The notes: a model not told the origin generated them from the sequence alone. A DNA stretch of 61,622 bases from Alistipes senegalensis (GCA_023664945.1 JAMPER010000001.1:716073-777694), one strand, 5' to 3'. Positions 25,569-34,704 are shown, counted from the stretch's first letter. Program-made: numbers and translations.

Positions 25569-26168
25569 TCAGTGAGAGTGATGATTGGAGTTACCGGCAC
25601 CGTCCATAATGCTGCCGGAGGCGTCAATATTGCCTGTTACTGATACATCGCCGGTGATGGTTGCCGCTCTGCCTCCGCCTGAACCGGCCATACCGCCCAA
25701 ATACGTCAAAAGGCCATTAACCGTTAAATTGCCAGTGCAGGTTGTCTGCGAGGAATCAACGGTAACCAATGGCGCTTGCACCGTGACATGCGAACCTGAC
25801 TTGATAAGAAAATCAGAGCCGGAGATCAGATTCATTAAGGCTTCTGCCAAAAGCTCCACGTTGGCGTGATGCCAGCGCCGCCAGTCAACGGAATTGCCCG
25901 CCAGCGGATTCCGGTAACCGGTAATAATCGGATAGCGCGGGTCTCCGCCGATAAAGGCTATCCAGACGGTATCGCCGGGTAAAATCTCGATTTCCGTTTC
26001 AAAAGCGCCTGATCGCGATTTATCGCCTATCGGATATTCAATTTCCGCTTCAGGCAATACGTCAGCACCGTCAGTTAAGCCCGGTATCTCAATACGGCAC
26101 GTCCGCCTCTGCGGATTGTATGATTTGACTATGGCAGGGTATCGCCCCTGCATTAAACCTGCTTCCAT
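25569..26168 (-). CDS. baseplate spike protein (gpV-like)
   Basis: 199 residues. The OB-like N-terminal part (GRYPAIVKSYNPQRRTCRIE and GDTVWIAFIGGDPRYPIITG) matches the gp5 N-terminal OB domain of P2 gpV / T4 gp5. The C-terminal beta-helical repeats (LVTVDSSQTTCTGNLTVNGL) end in NSNHHSH, a histidine-rich tip that in this family binds an iron ion at the needle point. It would be the membrane-piercing spike on the hub encoded by the next gene upstream. Confidence 0.85.
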   Translation of the reverse strand: MEAGLMQGRYPAIVKSYNPQRRTCRIEIPGLTDGADVLPEAEIEYPIGDKSRSGAFETEIEILPGDTVWIAFIGGDPRYPIITGYRNPLAGNSVDWRRWHHANVELLAEALMNLISGSDFLIKSGSHVTVQAPLVTVDSSQTTCTGNLTVNGLLTYLGGMAGSGGGRAATITGDVSVTGNIDASGSIMDGAGNSNHHSH

Positions 26169-26169
26169 A

Positions 26170-27075
26170 TCATTCCTCTAAAGCACCAAGCCACATCCGG
26201 CTATAAGTCTCGTTTTTCCCGCCGTCGTCCGTACCGCTCTTGAACACATGAGCAACCGTTACTACAACCAGATTTAGGCCGCCGGCAAAAGCAATCAAAT
26301 CACCGGCGTTTATCCGTCCGTCGTAGTTGATTTTCATGGTCTTTCGGTGAACCAGGCAGCGCGTCATGCTCCGCAGTCTCTGCGTATTCTTAAACGGCGA
26401 AAACCGCACAGTGCGGGACTTCCCCCTATTACCAAACAGAAACCCGCCGAAGTCATCCAGAGAAAAGAACCAGGGAATTTGATGGCGCTCCATGAAACCG
26501 CCGTCCACATTATCCGCAGCATTATCCGGCAGGGTAACAGCGGCCTTTTGCCGAAAAAGGTCTGGAAGCCGGATAAATTGCAGGCGTGAATTTTTCCAGC
26601 GGACCACCCCTCCTTCTTCCTGTAATGTCCGCGCGATATGGAATGTCGGTGTTTCCCCTACCGGGCAATAAAAACGCGGCACGGGAAAATCGGCCTCAAC
26701 CGCCTTTACCGATGCCCCGGCAGCCTTGTAAATGGCAGACAGAGAAGCGTTTTCTTTGATAATGGCGCGGTTTCTGACTAACGCTGCGCCAAGACAGGAT
26801 TCCAGTAATGCCGTGATACGAAAGGCTGCTTTTTCGCGTTTGTCCTGCGTTTCCCTGCCGGCCACCCTGACAGACTTCACGATGTGCAAACGGTCGCCGC
26901 TCGAAACAGACAGTTTTTTACCCTCTGCCAAGAGCTTATCCATTTCGCCCTCGTTATCGCCAGCGCGGATATCCGCCTCCAAAGTCATGGGAATCGGGGC
27001 CAGGTCAGAGCGTAAAACAGCCGATGCGATAAGGTCGCCCCTTATCTGTTTACCATTTTCAAGCAATAGAATCAT
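26170..27075 (-). CDS. baseplate hub protein (gp27/gpD-like)
   Basis: 301 residues. The features SDLAPIPMTLEADIRAGDNE, FYCPVGETPTFHIARTLQEE and LVVVTVAHVFKSGTDDGGKN fit a gp27/gpD-like hub that joins tail tube and spike. It directly precedes the spike gene (1-bp gap), the standard hub-spike order. Assignment rests on this order and on the size and beta-rich composition. Confidence 0.6.
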   Translation of the reverse strand: MILLLENGKQIRGDLIASAVLRSDLAPIPMTLEADIRAGDNEGEMDKLLAEGKKLSVSSGDRLHIVKSVRVAGRETQDKREKAAFRITALLESCLGAALVRNRAIIKENASLSAIYKAAGASVKAVEADFPVPRFYCPVGETPTFHIARTLQEEGGVVRWKNSRLQFIRLPDLFRQKAAVTLPDNAADNVDGGFMERHQIPWFFSLDDFGGFLFGNRGKSRTVRFSPFKNTQRLRSMTRCLVHRKTMKINYDGRINAGDLIAFAGGLNLVVVTVAHVFKSGTDDGGKNETYSRMWLGALEE

Positions 27076-27079
27076 GGCG

Positions 27080-27460
27080 TCATACCGTTACGATCGGCTC
27101 GTAAAACGCCTTGTGCGGCAATTCCGCTTCCATTTGCGCTATTTCGCCGGATATTTCACTGGAAGAGCGTCCGAAAGGGTCAACCCCCATATTGCGGGAA
27201 GCCTCTAAATGGATGGCGTTTTCACGCTCCACATACAGCAGGAAAAGAGGCCGGATAATCGCCCATTCGGATGTAGTGATATCGGTTTTTTCGTCTACAT
27301 CGCCAGGATCCATGCTTTCATGCGAGCAAAGCACGGCATACCCGGCATAAAACCGGGCGGCGGCAATGATTTGCGCCAGGACAGCGTCATCTCCGATAAC
27401 GATTCCTGCCGGCCGCTCGTTTTCGGCAAAGCCTTTAGCCAGGTCAGAAAGTGAGGCCAT
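27080..27460 (-). CDS. tail/virion protein of unknown function
   Basis: 126 residues: IVIGDDAVLAQIIAAARFYA and TDITTSEWAIIRPLFLLYVE. It shares one base with the tube-like gene upstream and lies 4 bp before the hub gene, so it belongs to the tail operon. It has no signal peptide, membrane span or recognised domain. It might be a tail completion or connector protein. Confidence 0.55.
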   Translation of the reverse strand: MASLSDLAKGFAENERPAGIVIGDDAVLAQIIAAARFYAGYAVLCSHESMDPGDVDEKTDITTSEWAIIRPLFLLYVERENAIHLEASRNMGVDPFGRSSSEISGEIAQMEAELPHKAFYEPIVTV

Positions 27461-27981
27461 TATCGGTAATCACTGGAATTGCCGGAAATAATGTCGCCGA
27501 AATAGTGGTAGAAAAGCGTCCCGCTGAAAGTCAGCACTTGGGATCGGTTTTCCCAGTCGCGGTCCGGAATATCCAGCTGCAAAAAGCAGTTCACAATGCG
27601 TTTTGCCCTCAGGAATTTCTGAGGCGTCCCCTCGTAAATCTTGGCATTGAAAGTTGCCTTGCTGCCGGCATACGTGCCTGAGCGGGTAATCAGGTCAACC
27701 AAAAGCTGGTCAATGTCGCCCGCTACGGTCTCAAACATGCTGACTTGCCCCTGCTGAGCGACTTTCAGCTGCTGAGGCTCCCATAGCGTTGCGCCCAGAG
27801 GCGTCGGCACTTCAATTTCACCGGTCGTTGATAAAACAGGCCACGGCGCCTGCTTGCATAGCAGGTATTTGTCCTCGAATCCCTCGATTTCCATTGTGAA
27901 ATCGCTGGAGATTACCTTTGCGCCAAGCGCGGTAGTCTGGTCATAAAAGCCCTTAAGATAGGCAGCGTTAGATACGGTCAT
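27460..27981 (-). CDS. tail tube protein-like
   Basis: 173 residues. A beta-rich protein with the segments ALGAKVISSDFTMEIEGFED and PTPLGATLWEPQQLKVAQQG and a C-terminal PDRDWENRSQVLTFSGTLFY strand. Its size and its place between chaperone-like genes and the hub fit the gp19-type tube fold, which stacks in hexamers inside the sheath. No motif is unique to the family, so it is moderately supported. Confidence 0.5.
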   Translation of the reverse strand: MTVSNAAYLKGFYDQTTALGAKVISSDFTMEIEGFEDKYLLCKQAPWPVLSTTGEIEVPTPLGATLWEPQQLKVAQQGQVSMFETVAGDIDQLLVDLITRSGTYAGSKATFNAKIYEGTPQKFLRAKRIVNCFLQLDIPDRDWENRSQVLTFSGTLFYHYFGDIISGNSSDYR

Positions 27982-28039
27982 TTCACATTCCTCTCGGTAA
28001 GGTAATACGAAAAACTGTACCGCCCGAAGAGAGTGCCGT

Positions 28040-28070
28040 AACGCCCTGTTTTCCGATAAAACAGGGCGTT
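28040..28070. repeat. strong 13-bp hairpin between tail genes
   Basis: AACGCCCTGTTTT and its exact complement flank a CCGAT loop. A shorter hairpin with the same loop lies near 11030-11055. There is no U-run on the transcribed strand, so it is more likely an mRNA processing or stability element than a terminator. Confidence 0.65.
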
Positions 28071-28073
28071 GGT

Positions 28074-28301
28074 TTATCTCGGCACTTTTGCAACCGTCTT
28101 GGCGACCACCACGCTTGCCCGGATAACATCATTTAACCGGTTAACCACGGCAGCCTGCATTTTCAGTTCTGATTCGCGGCCTTTTTTCCAGTCGGAAAAC
28201 GCTTTGCCGTCAAAGAATTTACGCACAATGCTCGGCTGCATATTCATGGCGTCAGCAAGGGATGTGGCAGAGTAAAGCGTCAAGCTGGATGCAAGCTCCA
28301 T
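28074..28301 (-). CDS. small tail-assembly protein (putative second chaperone)
   Basis: 75 residues from MELASSLTLYSATSLADAMN, ending RASVVVAKTVAKVPR. It starts four bases after the stop of the 254-residue gene, and its frame stays open upstream inside that gene. A chaperone pair at this position often uses a frameshift, but the offset here is +1 and no slippery site is seen. It may simply be reinitiated after the upstream stop. Function inferred from position. Confidence 0.5.
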   Translation of the reverse strand: MELASSLTLYSATSLADAMNMQPSIVRKFFDGKAFSDWKKGRESELKMQAAVVNRLNDVIRASVVVAKTVAKVPR

Positions 28302-28305
28302 GAGA

Positions 28306-29070
28306 TTATCTGACCAGGTCAATCGTGAGGCCGGATAAGCAGGAACGTACCGGAAATCGCGCCGGCGGCAGATGATCCGCCGCCCCTCCTTTCGGCAATG
28401 CAACCATGCCATCCCCGTTAAACTCAATCCTGAAAAGATGGTGTAATTTTTCCCTGCCATCCATGTAAAGCCGCATGAGCTGCGCAAAGTCGCTTTCCGG
28501 GAACGACCCCATTATTTTCATGCGGTTAACCAGGTATTCATCAAAAGCGCCGTCTGCCGTGTCTTTCCCCGGCACATCCTCGCCTTTTCTCACCATTTGA
28601 GCCGCCATACCGCCCAAAATCCAGTGAAGGCGGACAGGAAGCGGGTTTGAGTGAGCATCAGTAACTTCGCCTTTCAGCCGTTCTATTGCCTCAGCCATGC
28701 GCCCGGTAAGGTGTCTGACGCTCCAGACATCGCCGGCTAACTCCCCTGCTTCAACCTCAGTGATATCCGGGTCAATATCGGCGGCCATATCCAGATAATC
28801 GGTATAACGCCCTTTGCCCAGAGAAAAATCCGGGCCGTCGTCAGACGTTGCAGCCAAGTAATGACACACGGCCAGCATTCTTTCCTGCACCGTCCAGTCA
28901 GCCGGGTCTTCAATACCTTGTACAGACTGGACAGCAGCACGCAGAAAGGCGGTATATTCGGCTTCTTCCATGTGAGGCGGCATCGAAGCAATGGCAATGG
29001 ATTCGCCAATCGAAAGCTCGCGCAGCTGTACCGTCAGGCGTCGCGTGCGAAGCAAAGAAAAATGAATCAC
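28306..29070 (-). CDS. tail assembly chaperone-like protein
   Basis: 254 residues, starting at GTG after an AAAGGAG site. ELSIGESIAIASMPPHMEEA followed by EYTAFLRAAVQ resembles T4-type and Mu-like tail chaperones. The rest is helical (MAEAIERLKGEVTDAHSNPL). It lies between tube-like genes, where the chaperone that guards the tape measure is normally encoded, but no tape-measure gene follows it. The only candidate is 20 kb away at 6027-8516. Confidence 0.5.
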   Translation of the reverse strand: MIHFSLLRTRRLTVQLRELSIGESIAIASMPPHMEEAEYTAFLRAAVQSVQGIEDPADWTVQERMLAVCHYLAATSDDGPDFSLGKGRYTDYLDMAADIDPDITEVEAGELAGDVWSVRHLTGRMAEAIERLKGEVTDAHSNPLPVRLHWILGGMAAQMVRKGEDVPGKDTADGAFDEYLVNRMKIMGSFPESDFAQLMRLYMDGREKLHHLFRIEFNGDGMVALPKGGAADHLPPARFPVRSCLSGLTIDLVR

Positions 29071-29081
29071 TTCTTACTCCT

Positions 29082-29924
29082 TTACAGGATATTGACGGCA
29101 TCTGACCAATCTTTACGGTCAATTGCCGTCAGGGAACAAAGGGTCATAGGAACGGCCAACTGAACAAAACGGCCGTCGCTGTCAATCGGTGAGTTAATCG
29201 GCGCCCCGATAGATTCAATTACCAAAGGGCAAAACAGCATCCTTTTGTACTTCATGGCAATACGGGTTGGCGATTTCGACGGCATAAGCGCCTCGACATA
29301 TCCCATTTCGCCTTTTGCTGTTTCAGACATCCTTGCCAGAACCGAACCGTCTTTGGACAGCGCAATCGGCAATGCCCACTCCATCAGCTTGTTAAACGGC
29401 GCTTCCACTTCACTTGCCGAATCACGCCACGCCCGAAAGAGCGCTGTTACCGTGATTTTGACCGGCGGCATACCGTTAAACACTTGCGTTGAGTTCAGCT
29501 TGGTAATGCCTGTCCGCCCCTCAAACTGGCTGAGAAACTCTTTTGACTTCTGGTTCACTTTCTGCATCGTCTCGCTATCGCTTTGCTTGCCGACAAGCGC
29601 GTCAACGACGGGCTGCAAAGCTCCTGACTGCAGCATGGACATTAATGCCGGAGCGCGTGATTCCGGCCCTGCCTGTTCAAACGGGCTTTGCCAGTTCAGA
29701 ACCATTTCCATATTGGCTTCTGTCAACGGCGCTTTAACAACAATCGGGTCGGTTTGATCGTTAGTCCCCCATTTATCCTCACCGGTTTTTGCCACTTCAT
29801 AGAAAGAGGCGATCAGATGAGGAGAAAGGCCGTCCCACATGGAACCCAGCGTATTTAAGTTCAATGCGCTTGCAACGGTCGTTGCGGCATTCGATAAGGT
29901 GTTGTTTGGCGTGAATATCGTCAT
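29082..29924 (-). CDS. virion protein, tube/baseplate-like
   Basis: 280 residues. The N-terminus is MTIFTPNNTLSNAATTVASA; a beta-rich half contains PPVKITVTALFRAWRDSASE, EAPFNKLMEWALPIALSKDG and a C-terminal DGRFVQLAVPMTLCSLTAID. The pattern resembles the 306-residue tube-like protein at 8519-9439. It may be a tail-terminator or baseplate-tube component. It is preceded by a terminator-like hairpin, so it may have its own promoter. Confidence 0.45.
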   Translation of the reverse strand: MTIFTPNNTLSNAATTVASALNLNTLGSMWDGLSPHLIASFYEVAKTGEDKWGTNDQTDPIVVKAPLTEANMEMVLNWQSPFEQAGPESRAPALMSMLQSGALQPVVDALVGKQSDSETMQKVNQKSKEFLSQFEGRTGITKLNSTQVFNGMPPVKITVTALFRAWRDSASEVEAPFNKLMEWALPIALSKDGSVLARMSETAKGEMGYVEALMPSKSPTRIAMKYKRMLFCPLVIESIGAPINSPIDSDGRFVQLAVPMTLCSLTAIDRKDWSDAVNIL

Positions 29925-29964
29925 AAAAAAGAGCGCTGCCGGCTTTTTACGGCGCGGCGGCGCT
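29924..29964 (-). terminator. intrinsic terminator after the EF-hand gene
   Basis: On the minus strand AGCGCCGCC ... GGCAGCGCT forms an interrupted stem followed by CTTTTTT. It lies between the EF-hand gene (29988-30683) and the gene at 29082-29924. Confidence 0.6.
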
Positions 29965-29987
29965 TCAGCCCCAAGGTAGGTTTACTC

Positions 29988-30683
29988 TTACAAGCCGGCT
30001 TTTTTGCGCAGCCGCATAGACTTCATCCGGCGGATTTTTGCTTTTGCGGAATGGCTTTTCATTCTGGCCTTTTTAATGGCGATCTTTTGGGCGCCGCTTA
30101 ACCTGACCTGGCCGGAAATGCGTTTCCTGACACGCACTTTCTTACCTTGGCGAACAGCAACCACTTTGCGATAGGCGGCGTCCAAAACCGCGTCCATCAG
30201 CGGTTCCTGGTCTTCATCGCCAAACACAAAGCTGTCGATGTTTTCGCCGGCCTCATCCTCGCCGTCAGGCAATGCCCCCGCAACCAGGTCACGAACACGG
30301 TCAGCTGTTTCTTCTTCCCAGTCATTCAACAGTGAATCGGCATCATCTTCGGAAACACCCAGTTTCACCAGATAATCCCAGGCAGCTTCCAGCGCAACAT
30401 TCAAAACAGCCTGTTCATCATCGGTAATTTCGCCATCTTTGTTTTCGTCAGCGATACCAACCATGAGCGCCATTAAACGGCCTGCATAACCCTCGCCCTC
30501 TGCCAGATCGTCAGTTTCCGCCCACTCCTGGACGGCAGCGGCTGCTGACATCTTGATATCGGCGATAGTGTAATCGGCAGCGCTTTCCATCCCGGTACCG
30601 TCTGTTTTGGCATCATCCAATATCGGGGCCTCAGATACGCGGCGTTTTAATGCACCGCGTAACAATTCATTTGTAACGTTCAT
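29988..30683 (-). CDS. EF-hand virion protein with basic C-terminus
   Basis: 231 residues. Residues 79-90 (DENKDGEITDDE) form a canonical EF-hand calcium loop: D1, N3, D5, G6, I8 and E12 are all present. The central part is strongly acidic; the last ~60 residues are strongly basic (GKKVRVRKRISGQVRLSGAQ followed by KIAIKKARMK), as in nucleic-acid-binding tails. It sits next to the sheath gene and is probably a structural or assembly protein whose conformation depends on calcium. No named phage family is recognised. Confidence 0.6.
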   Translation of the reverse strand: MNVTNELLRGALKRRVSEAPILDDAKTDGTGMESAADYTIADIKMSAAAAVQEWAETDDLAEGEGYAGRLMALMVGIADENKDGEITDDEQAVLNVALEAAWDYLVKLGVSEDDADSLLNDWEEETADRVRDLVAGALPDGEDEAGENIDSFVFGDEDQEPLMDAVLDAAYRKVVAVRQGKKVRVRKRISGQVRLSGAQKIAIKKARMKSHSAKAKIRRMKSMRLRKKAGL

Positions 30684-30692
30684 CTTGAATCC

Positions 30693-32381
30693 TCATAAAA
30701 AGTCAGCGGGTAAGGGTTTGGGTGACGAATGTCTGCCGGTTCGTGCCGTCATAGCGGAGCCCGTAAAACACGTCCATCGCGTCATAAGGCCGCGCTGCTC
30801 ATTCGGCTCAACGATAAACACCCATGCTTTCCCGTTCATCATCGGGTCGCTGGACGGCACAATCCACTTTGACGCCTCTGCCCCCTCAAACAGGGTAAGC
30901 AGGAAGTCTTTCATGCGCTTGACAGCCATGTCCATCGGCAGCTGCAGATAGTCTTTTGCCGCGCGGGTAACCGCATCGTCAATGCTGGTACTCATGTCAG
31001 CCACGGCTATCAGCTTTTTCAGGCTGGACTCCACCTGGGCGCAAGTAATGGAATCCCTGAACACATACCGGCCTCCGCCAGTGTATATTTCATAGATAAC
31101 CGGGTTAATCTTGGCCCGTGCAAGCAGGTTCAGTTCCTGGTTGCTCGGAGAATAAGTCTGAACAATTCTCGTACGCTGGATAGGCCATTCGCGCCCCGCA
31201 ATCGGGTAATTCTTCGGCGCGAACCCTTTGGCATTCCTTGCCGCGTTTCGCCCGCAGGCATACGCGATATTTAAGGTTTCCGTACCGACATACCCGTGCG
31301 GGTTGACGCCCGTCGGGTCGTCCGTTTTCAACGGTGACCAGAAAGCGTGCATCAAATGCGCGGTCTGGCTGGCGCCCATGTTCAGCTGGTTCACAAACGC
31401 AACAGCGGCTTCCGGGTTTAACTCGCCGGGAACGCCGAAACGCAATTGCCGGTTTGTGTCGAAAGCCAGTTGCGCAAGTTGCGCCAGCAAAGCCGGAGCG
31501 CGCGTTCCGCCGGATGAGATGTAAGCGTAGTCAAACTGCGTGTATTGCAGTTTTTCCCGTGCTTTCATGTAATCCTGTGTGGTGTAGGCCGTGCCGCCCT
31601 CGACAAAGCAGATCTGCGGGTCAGACTTCTCCCACTTCTGCAAGCCGTTGTCGTTATAGCCGTAGGCGTTAGAACCGGCGGCAATAACGGCATTATCTCC
31701 CGTTACGCCGACGGCCACCTCTACCGCATCGGTTTGAGATGCCGCCACATCAGGAAGCCAGGCAGAGTTGCCGTAATCGTCTTTGGCATCATTTTTCAAA
31801 GAGCCGTAAAACTCATACAGCAAGTTCCCTTCTTTGTCCCGAATCCGCAATGTCAGCTTGTCGTTATCAGCCGGCTGGCCGTTATCGTCAGCTTCATCAG
31901 CGCGGAACTCCAGGACAATCCCGTCGTTGTAACATTCCAGGTGTTTGACAGCGAAAAGGAAAGGCGTCTCAGGCAGCTCATCCTCTACACTGTAAACAAA
32001 CTTGCCCGTTGGCTTCTGCTCTTCTTCACCTTCTTCCGGCGCTGCCATTTCGGGTTTTACGACTGCCCATTTAATGACGGCGGCATCGGTTACAAGGCGC
32101 TGGACAATAGCTTGATACGCCCCTTTGTTGAGCGCCTCAACCACATGCACCCAGGCTTCATTTAATGCATTCAGCCTGATTTGTTCGCCCGTGCCAAGTT
32201 TACGGAAAACATTTCCGCGATCGACGGCAAAAGGTTTATCGATTCGGCCTCGGGTTGCCCGCATCATAATGCCGAAAATCTGGTCAGAATTGTCAGCTGT
32301 TGAAATTTCAGAGTTATCTCTGAGCGGGTTTAACTGTACACCTGATTCAGCGCCCAGTTGACGCACGAAAGCGGTTGTCAT
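30693..32381 (-). CDS. tail sheath protein, C-terminus frameshifted
   Basis: 562 residues as read. IFGIMMRATRGRIDKPFAVD, the middle insertion domain and YACGRNAARNAKGFAPKNYP support a contractile sheath subunit. The last ~27 residues as read (MTRWTCFTGSAMTARTGRHS...) are aberrant. The -1 frame from about 30787 gives GLYDAMDVFYGLRYDGTNRQ and then TFVTQTLTR with a stop at 30703, the conserved sheath C-terminus. One base appears to be missing in the AA at 30786-30787. If real, this would block the C-terminal arm that links sheath subunits. Confidence 0.75.
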   Translation of the reverse strand: MTTAFVRQLGAESGVQLNPLRDNSEISTADNSDQIFGIMMRATRGRIDKPFAVDRGNVFRKLGTGEQIRLNALNEAWVHVVEALNKGAYQAIVQRLVTDAAVIKWAVVKPEMAAPEEGEEEQKPTGKFVYSVEDELPETPFLFAVKHLECYNDGIVLEFRADEADDNGQPADNDKLTLRIRDKEGNLLYEFYGSLKNDAKDDYGNSAWLPDVAASQTDAVEVAVGVTGDNAVIAAGSNAYGYNDNGLQKWEKSDPQICFVEGGTAYTTQDYMKAREKLQYTQFDYAYISSGGTRAPALLAQLAQLAFDTNRQLRFGVPGELNPEAAVAFVNQLNMGASQTAHLMHAFWSPLKTDDPTGVNPHGYVGTETLNIAYACGRNAARNAKGFAPKNYPIAGREWPIQRTRIVQTYSPSNQELNLLARAKINPVIYEIYTGGGRYVFRDSITCAQVESSLKKLIAVADMSTSIDDAVTRAAKDYLQLPMDMAVKRMKDFLLTLFEGAEASKWIVPSSDPMMNGKAWVFIVEPNEQRGLMTRWTCFTGSAMTARTGRHSSPKPLPADFL

Positions 32382-32390
32382 GCTTTCTCC

Positions 32391-32906
32391 TTATTGGTTA
32401 GTGTCCGCGTCCGGCGAATCTGCTGTTTCCCCACCGGCTTCCGGCATGTTTACGCCGGGTTCAGGCGTGTTATCCAGCAAGTCAGCAAGATCAGACTTCT
32501 TTGCATTCGGCGCAAACCCGATTCCTTTGGCTTTCAGCACTTCTTTCAGCTGTTCCACTGTCAGCCCGTCGGATGGTTTTGCTGTTTTCCCGCCAGCTTC
32601 CGGCACATCGGCAGATACCGTCACGGCTTTTTCGTAGCCGTTTAATTCGGCAATCTGTTCAATGCTGGATGTAACCCTTTGGAAAAGGTCATAGCTGGCC
32701 ACCATGACCGTTGCCTGCGTTCCTTCTTTGCTGGCGGCATGGCGTAAAAACAGCCCGTCCACTTCCGGCAGGGAGACATTGCGCGGTGCATGGTTTTGGA
32801 AAGTGACTTTCAGCGGGTAAACAGCGTTGCTGAAAGCCTCCGCAACCAAATCGTTGCAGTCTTTCCCGGTCAGTTTGGGCGCTCCCAGTTCAATAGTTTT
32901 TCTCAT
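32391..32906 (-). CDS. head-associated protein with C-terminal SAP/HeH-like helix-extension-helix
   Basis: 171 residues. The N-terminal ~90 residues carry VYPLKVTFQNHAPRNVSLPE and QATVMVASYDLFQRVTSSIE. The C-terminal part DGLTVEQLKEVLKAKGIGFA then KKSDLADLLDNT is a HeH/SAP-type DNA-binding motif. PEAGGKT/PEAGGET repeats flank that motif. The gene follows the capsid gene by two bases. It resembles capsid-adjacent head or head-tail proteins. Confidence 0.55.
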   Translation of the reverse strand: MRKTIELGAPKLTGKDCNDLVAEAFSNAVYPLKVTFQNHAPRNVSLPEVDGLFLRHAASKEGTQATVMVASYDLFQRVTSSIEQIAELNGYEKAVTVSADVPEAGGKTAKPSDGLTVEQLKEVLKAKGIGFAPNAKKSDLADLLDNTPEPGVNMPEAGGETADSPDADTNQ

Positions 32907-32908
32907 AC

Positions 32909-34594
32909 TTAGTTACCCCCGCCGATTTTCATGTTGGTCACTTCAATCATGGCAAAACCGCGCGAAGACGGGTCATGCGGGTTGACTGACGTAAAGTTTC
33001 TGGCATAGAAACCGGCGCCTTGCCGCAAGTCGGCGTTAACGGCAAGAGGAATAACCGTCGGCGGGACAGCATCGCCAAGCACAATCGGATTGCGGGTAAC
33101 ATCGGTTGCACGGCCAACACAAAGGATTTGTGCGCTGTTCTCGGTTTCAGTCAGATACTTCGGCGTGTAGTAAACCTCGTAAGTACCGAACAGACGGCCA
33201 AGACGGTAAATGCACGGACGCGGCGTAATACCGGACGGCTGGAAAATTTCATTCGGTGCAAGCCCCATCAGCTGAGCGGCAACATACTTGCCGACGTAGA
33301 TATGGGTAATACCGTGATCCATCGTTTCTTCTGCCATTTTTTGCGAAGCCACACCCAGCGGATAGGCAAGGTCGCGCCATACGTCGCCGCGGCCGCGGTC
33401 ATGGATAGACGATTCCTTGGCAAAATCGAACGATTCGATATTCATTGCCGCCAGCCGTTTGCCTTTGCGAAGCACGTCATAGTGGCGTTCGTTCGCAAAT
33501 TGCGCCTGGATGGCAATAATGCTTTCTCTGTACGGGTCAAGGCCCAGTTCGTTTGCCATCTGAGTGCGCGTATCAATGGTTTGATAGGTATGAACGCGCC
33601 ACGGTTTGGCAAACAGGGAGAAAGTATCTACCGAGGAAACCAGAGACGGCGTTAAACCAGGTTCACGCTCGAAATCAATGAAACCCTCAACAGCAACCGG
33701 CACGGATTCCGGCAGGCTCGGTGTAGTGGTCAGCGAAAATGCGCCGGTATCGGTGTTGATATTGCCGGCAATGGTGTAGTTTGTATCGCCAACCTTGATG
33801 GAACCGGAAATCGGGGAGTTGCCGCTTCCGCTGGTATCGTTTTCACGGGCGGCTACGCGGCCGTCAATGTAAACAATGGTGCGGCCTCTTAACAGCTTCA
33901 GATCGCCGGCATCCTGTTTGCAGGTGTCGTCGGTGTCCTGGATGGCTGTGATTTTGCCTCTGATTGCGCCGTCAGCACCCGGTTTTGCAGTATGCACACG
34001 GCTGGAACTGAGGTAGGTATTGCCGGAGTGAATACCGTCCATCCAGTCTTCCTGATTGTAAGCGCCGAAAGAAGAACCAGCCCGGTGGGTCATGATGGCA
34101 AGACGCGCTTCATTCGAACCGATATCGGCAGGCAGGTAATGCGCAAACGGAATAGCGTCGCCCATTGTGGCAATAATGGCCACAACAGCGCGGTTCGGCT
34201 GCAAAGAAGCCTGGTCATGATGCAAAGACGTTGCAGAATCCAGAGAATATTTACGGCGGGCATCGTCGGTAGTGGCATAAGCAGAGTGCAAAGCCATTTC
34301 CACCAGGTCAGCCGGGGCGGCAGTGCCGTGCTGCTGTTCGTAGACGTTACAGCCATCCATAATGGCGCGGATGATGGCCGGGGATTCTTCTTTCTTGACT
34401 TCGTCCAGCACAGCCTGCAATGTTTTAGGCACTTTAATGCCGGCGCTTTGGTTCAATGCGTTTGAAACAAAATCGGTTGCAGCGGCAGAATCCAGGATAC
34501 CTTCTTTGACAGAATTCTCCTTGAGACCGTTGATGAATTGTGCTACTTCAGCTGTTTCGCGCTTAAAGTAGTCCTGATTGGTACGCTTGGTCAT
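32909..34594 (-). CDS. major capsid protein
   Basis: 561 residues from MTKRTNQDYFKRETAEVAQF, with a GAAAGGG site; the in-frame extension upstream is unsupported. A helical N-terminal region (about 1-100) is followed by YSLDSATSLHHDQASLQPNR, LPADIGSNEARLAIMTHRAG, an inserted beta domain and FAKPWRVHTYQTIDTRTQMA. The length, the downstream HeH protein and the upstream head genes make it the HK97-fold major head subunit. A strong terminator at 34705-34730 isolates it from upstream genes, as expected for a very highly expressed product. Confidence 0.75.
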   Translation of the reverse strand: MTKRTNQDYFKRETAEVAQFINGLKENSVKEGILDSAAATDFVSNALNQSAGIKVPKTLQAVLDEVKKEESPAIIRAIMDGCNVYEQQHGTAAPADLVEMALHSAYATTDDARRKYSLDSATSLHHDQASLQPNRAVVAIIATMGDAIPFAHYLPADIGSNEARLAIMTHRAGSSFGAYNQEDWMDGIHSGNTYLSSSRVHTAKPGADGAIRGKITAIQDTDDTCKQDAGDLKLLRGRTIVYIDGRVAARENDTSGSGNSPISGSIKVGDTNYTIAGNINTDTGAFSLTTTPSLPESVPVAVEGFIDFEREPGLTPSLVSSVDTFSLFAKPWRVHTYQTIDTRTQMANELGLDPYRESIIAIQAQFANERHYDVLRKGKRLAAMNIESFDFAKESSIHDRGRGDVWRDLAYPLGVASQKMAEETMDHGITHIYVGKYVAAQLMGLAPNEIFQPSGITPRPCIYRLGRLFGTYEVYYTPKYLTETENSAQILCVGRATDVTRNPIVLGDAVPPTVIPLAVNADLRQGAGFYARNFTSVNPHDPSSRGFAMIEVTNMKIGGGN

Positions 34595-34704
34595 AGATAA
34601 TACCCTTTCGGAAAAGTTGCAATAAATGTCAAAAAATGACTTGCTGACATTCTCAAACACCGAAAAGGCATCAAAACCGGCATTTTTCCGATTTTTGCAC
34701 TGAT

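Noticed and set aside
28074-28487. Programmed -1 frameshift between two chaperone-like genes
   Set aside because: The second frame is +1 relative to the first, there is no slippery heptamer, and a normal ATG follows the first stop by four bases.
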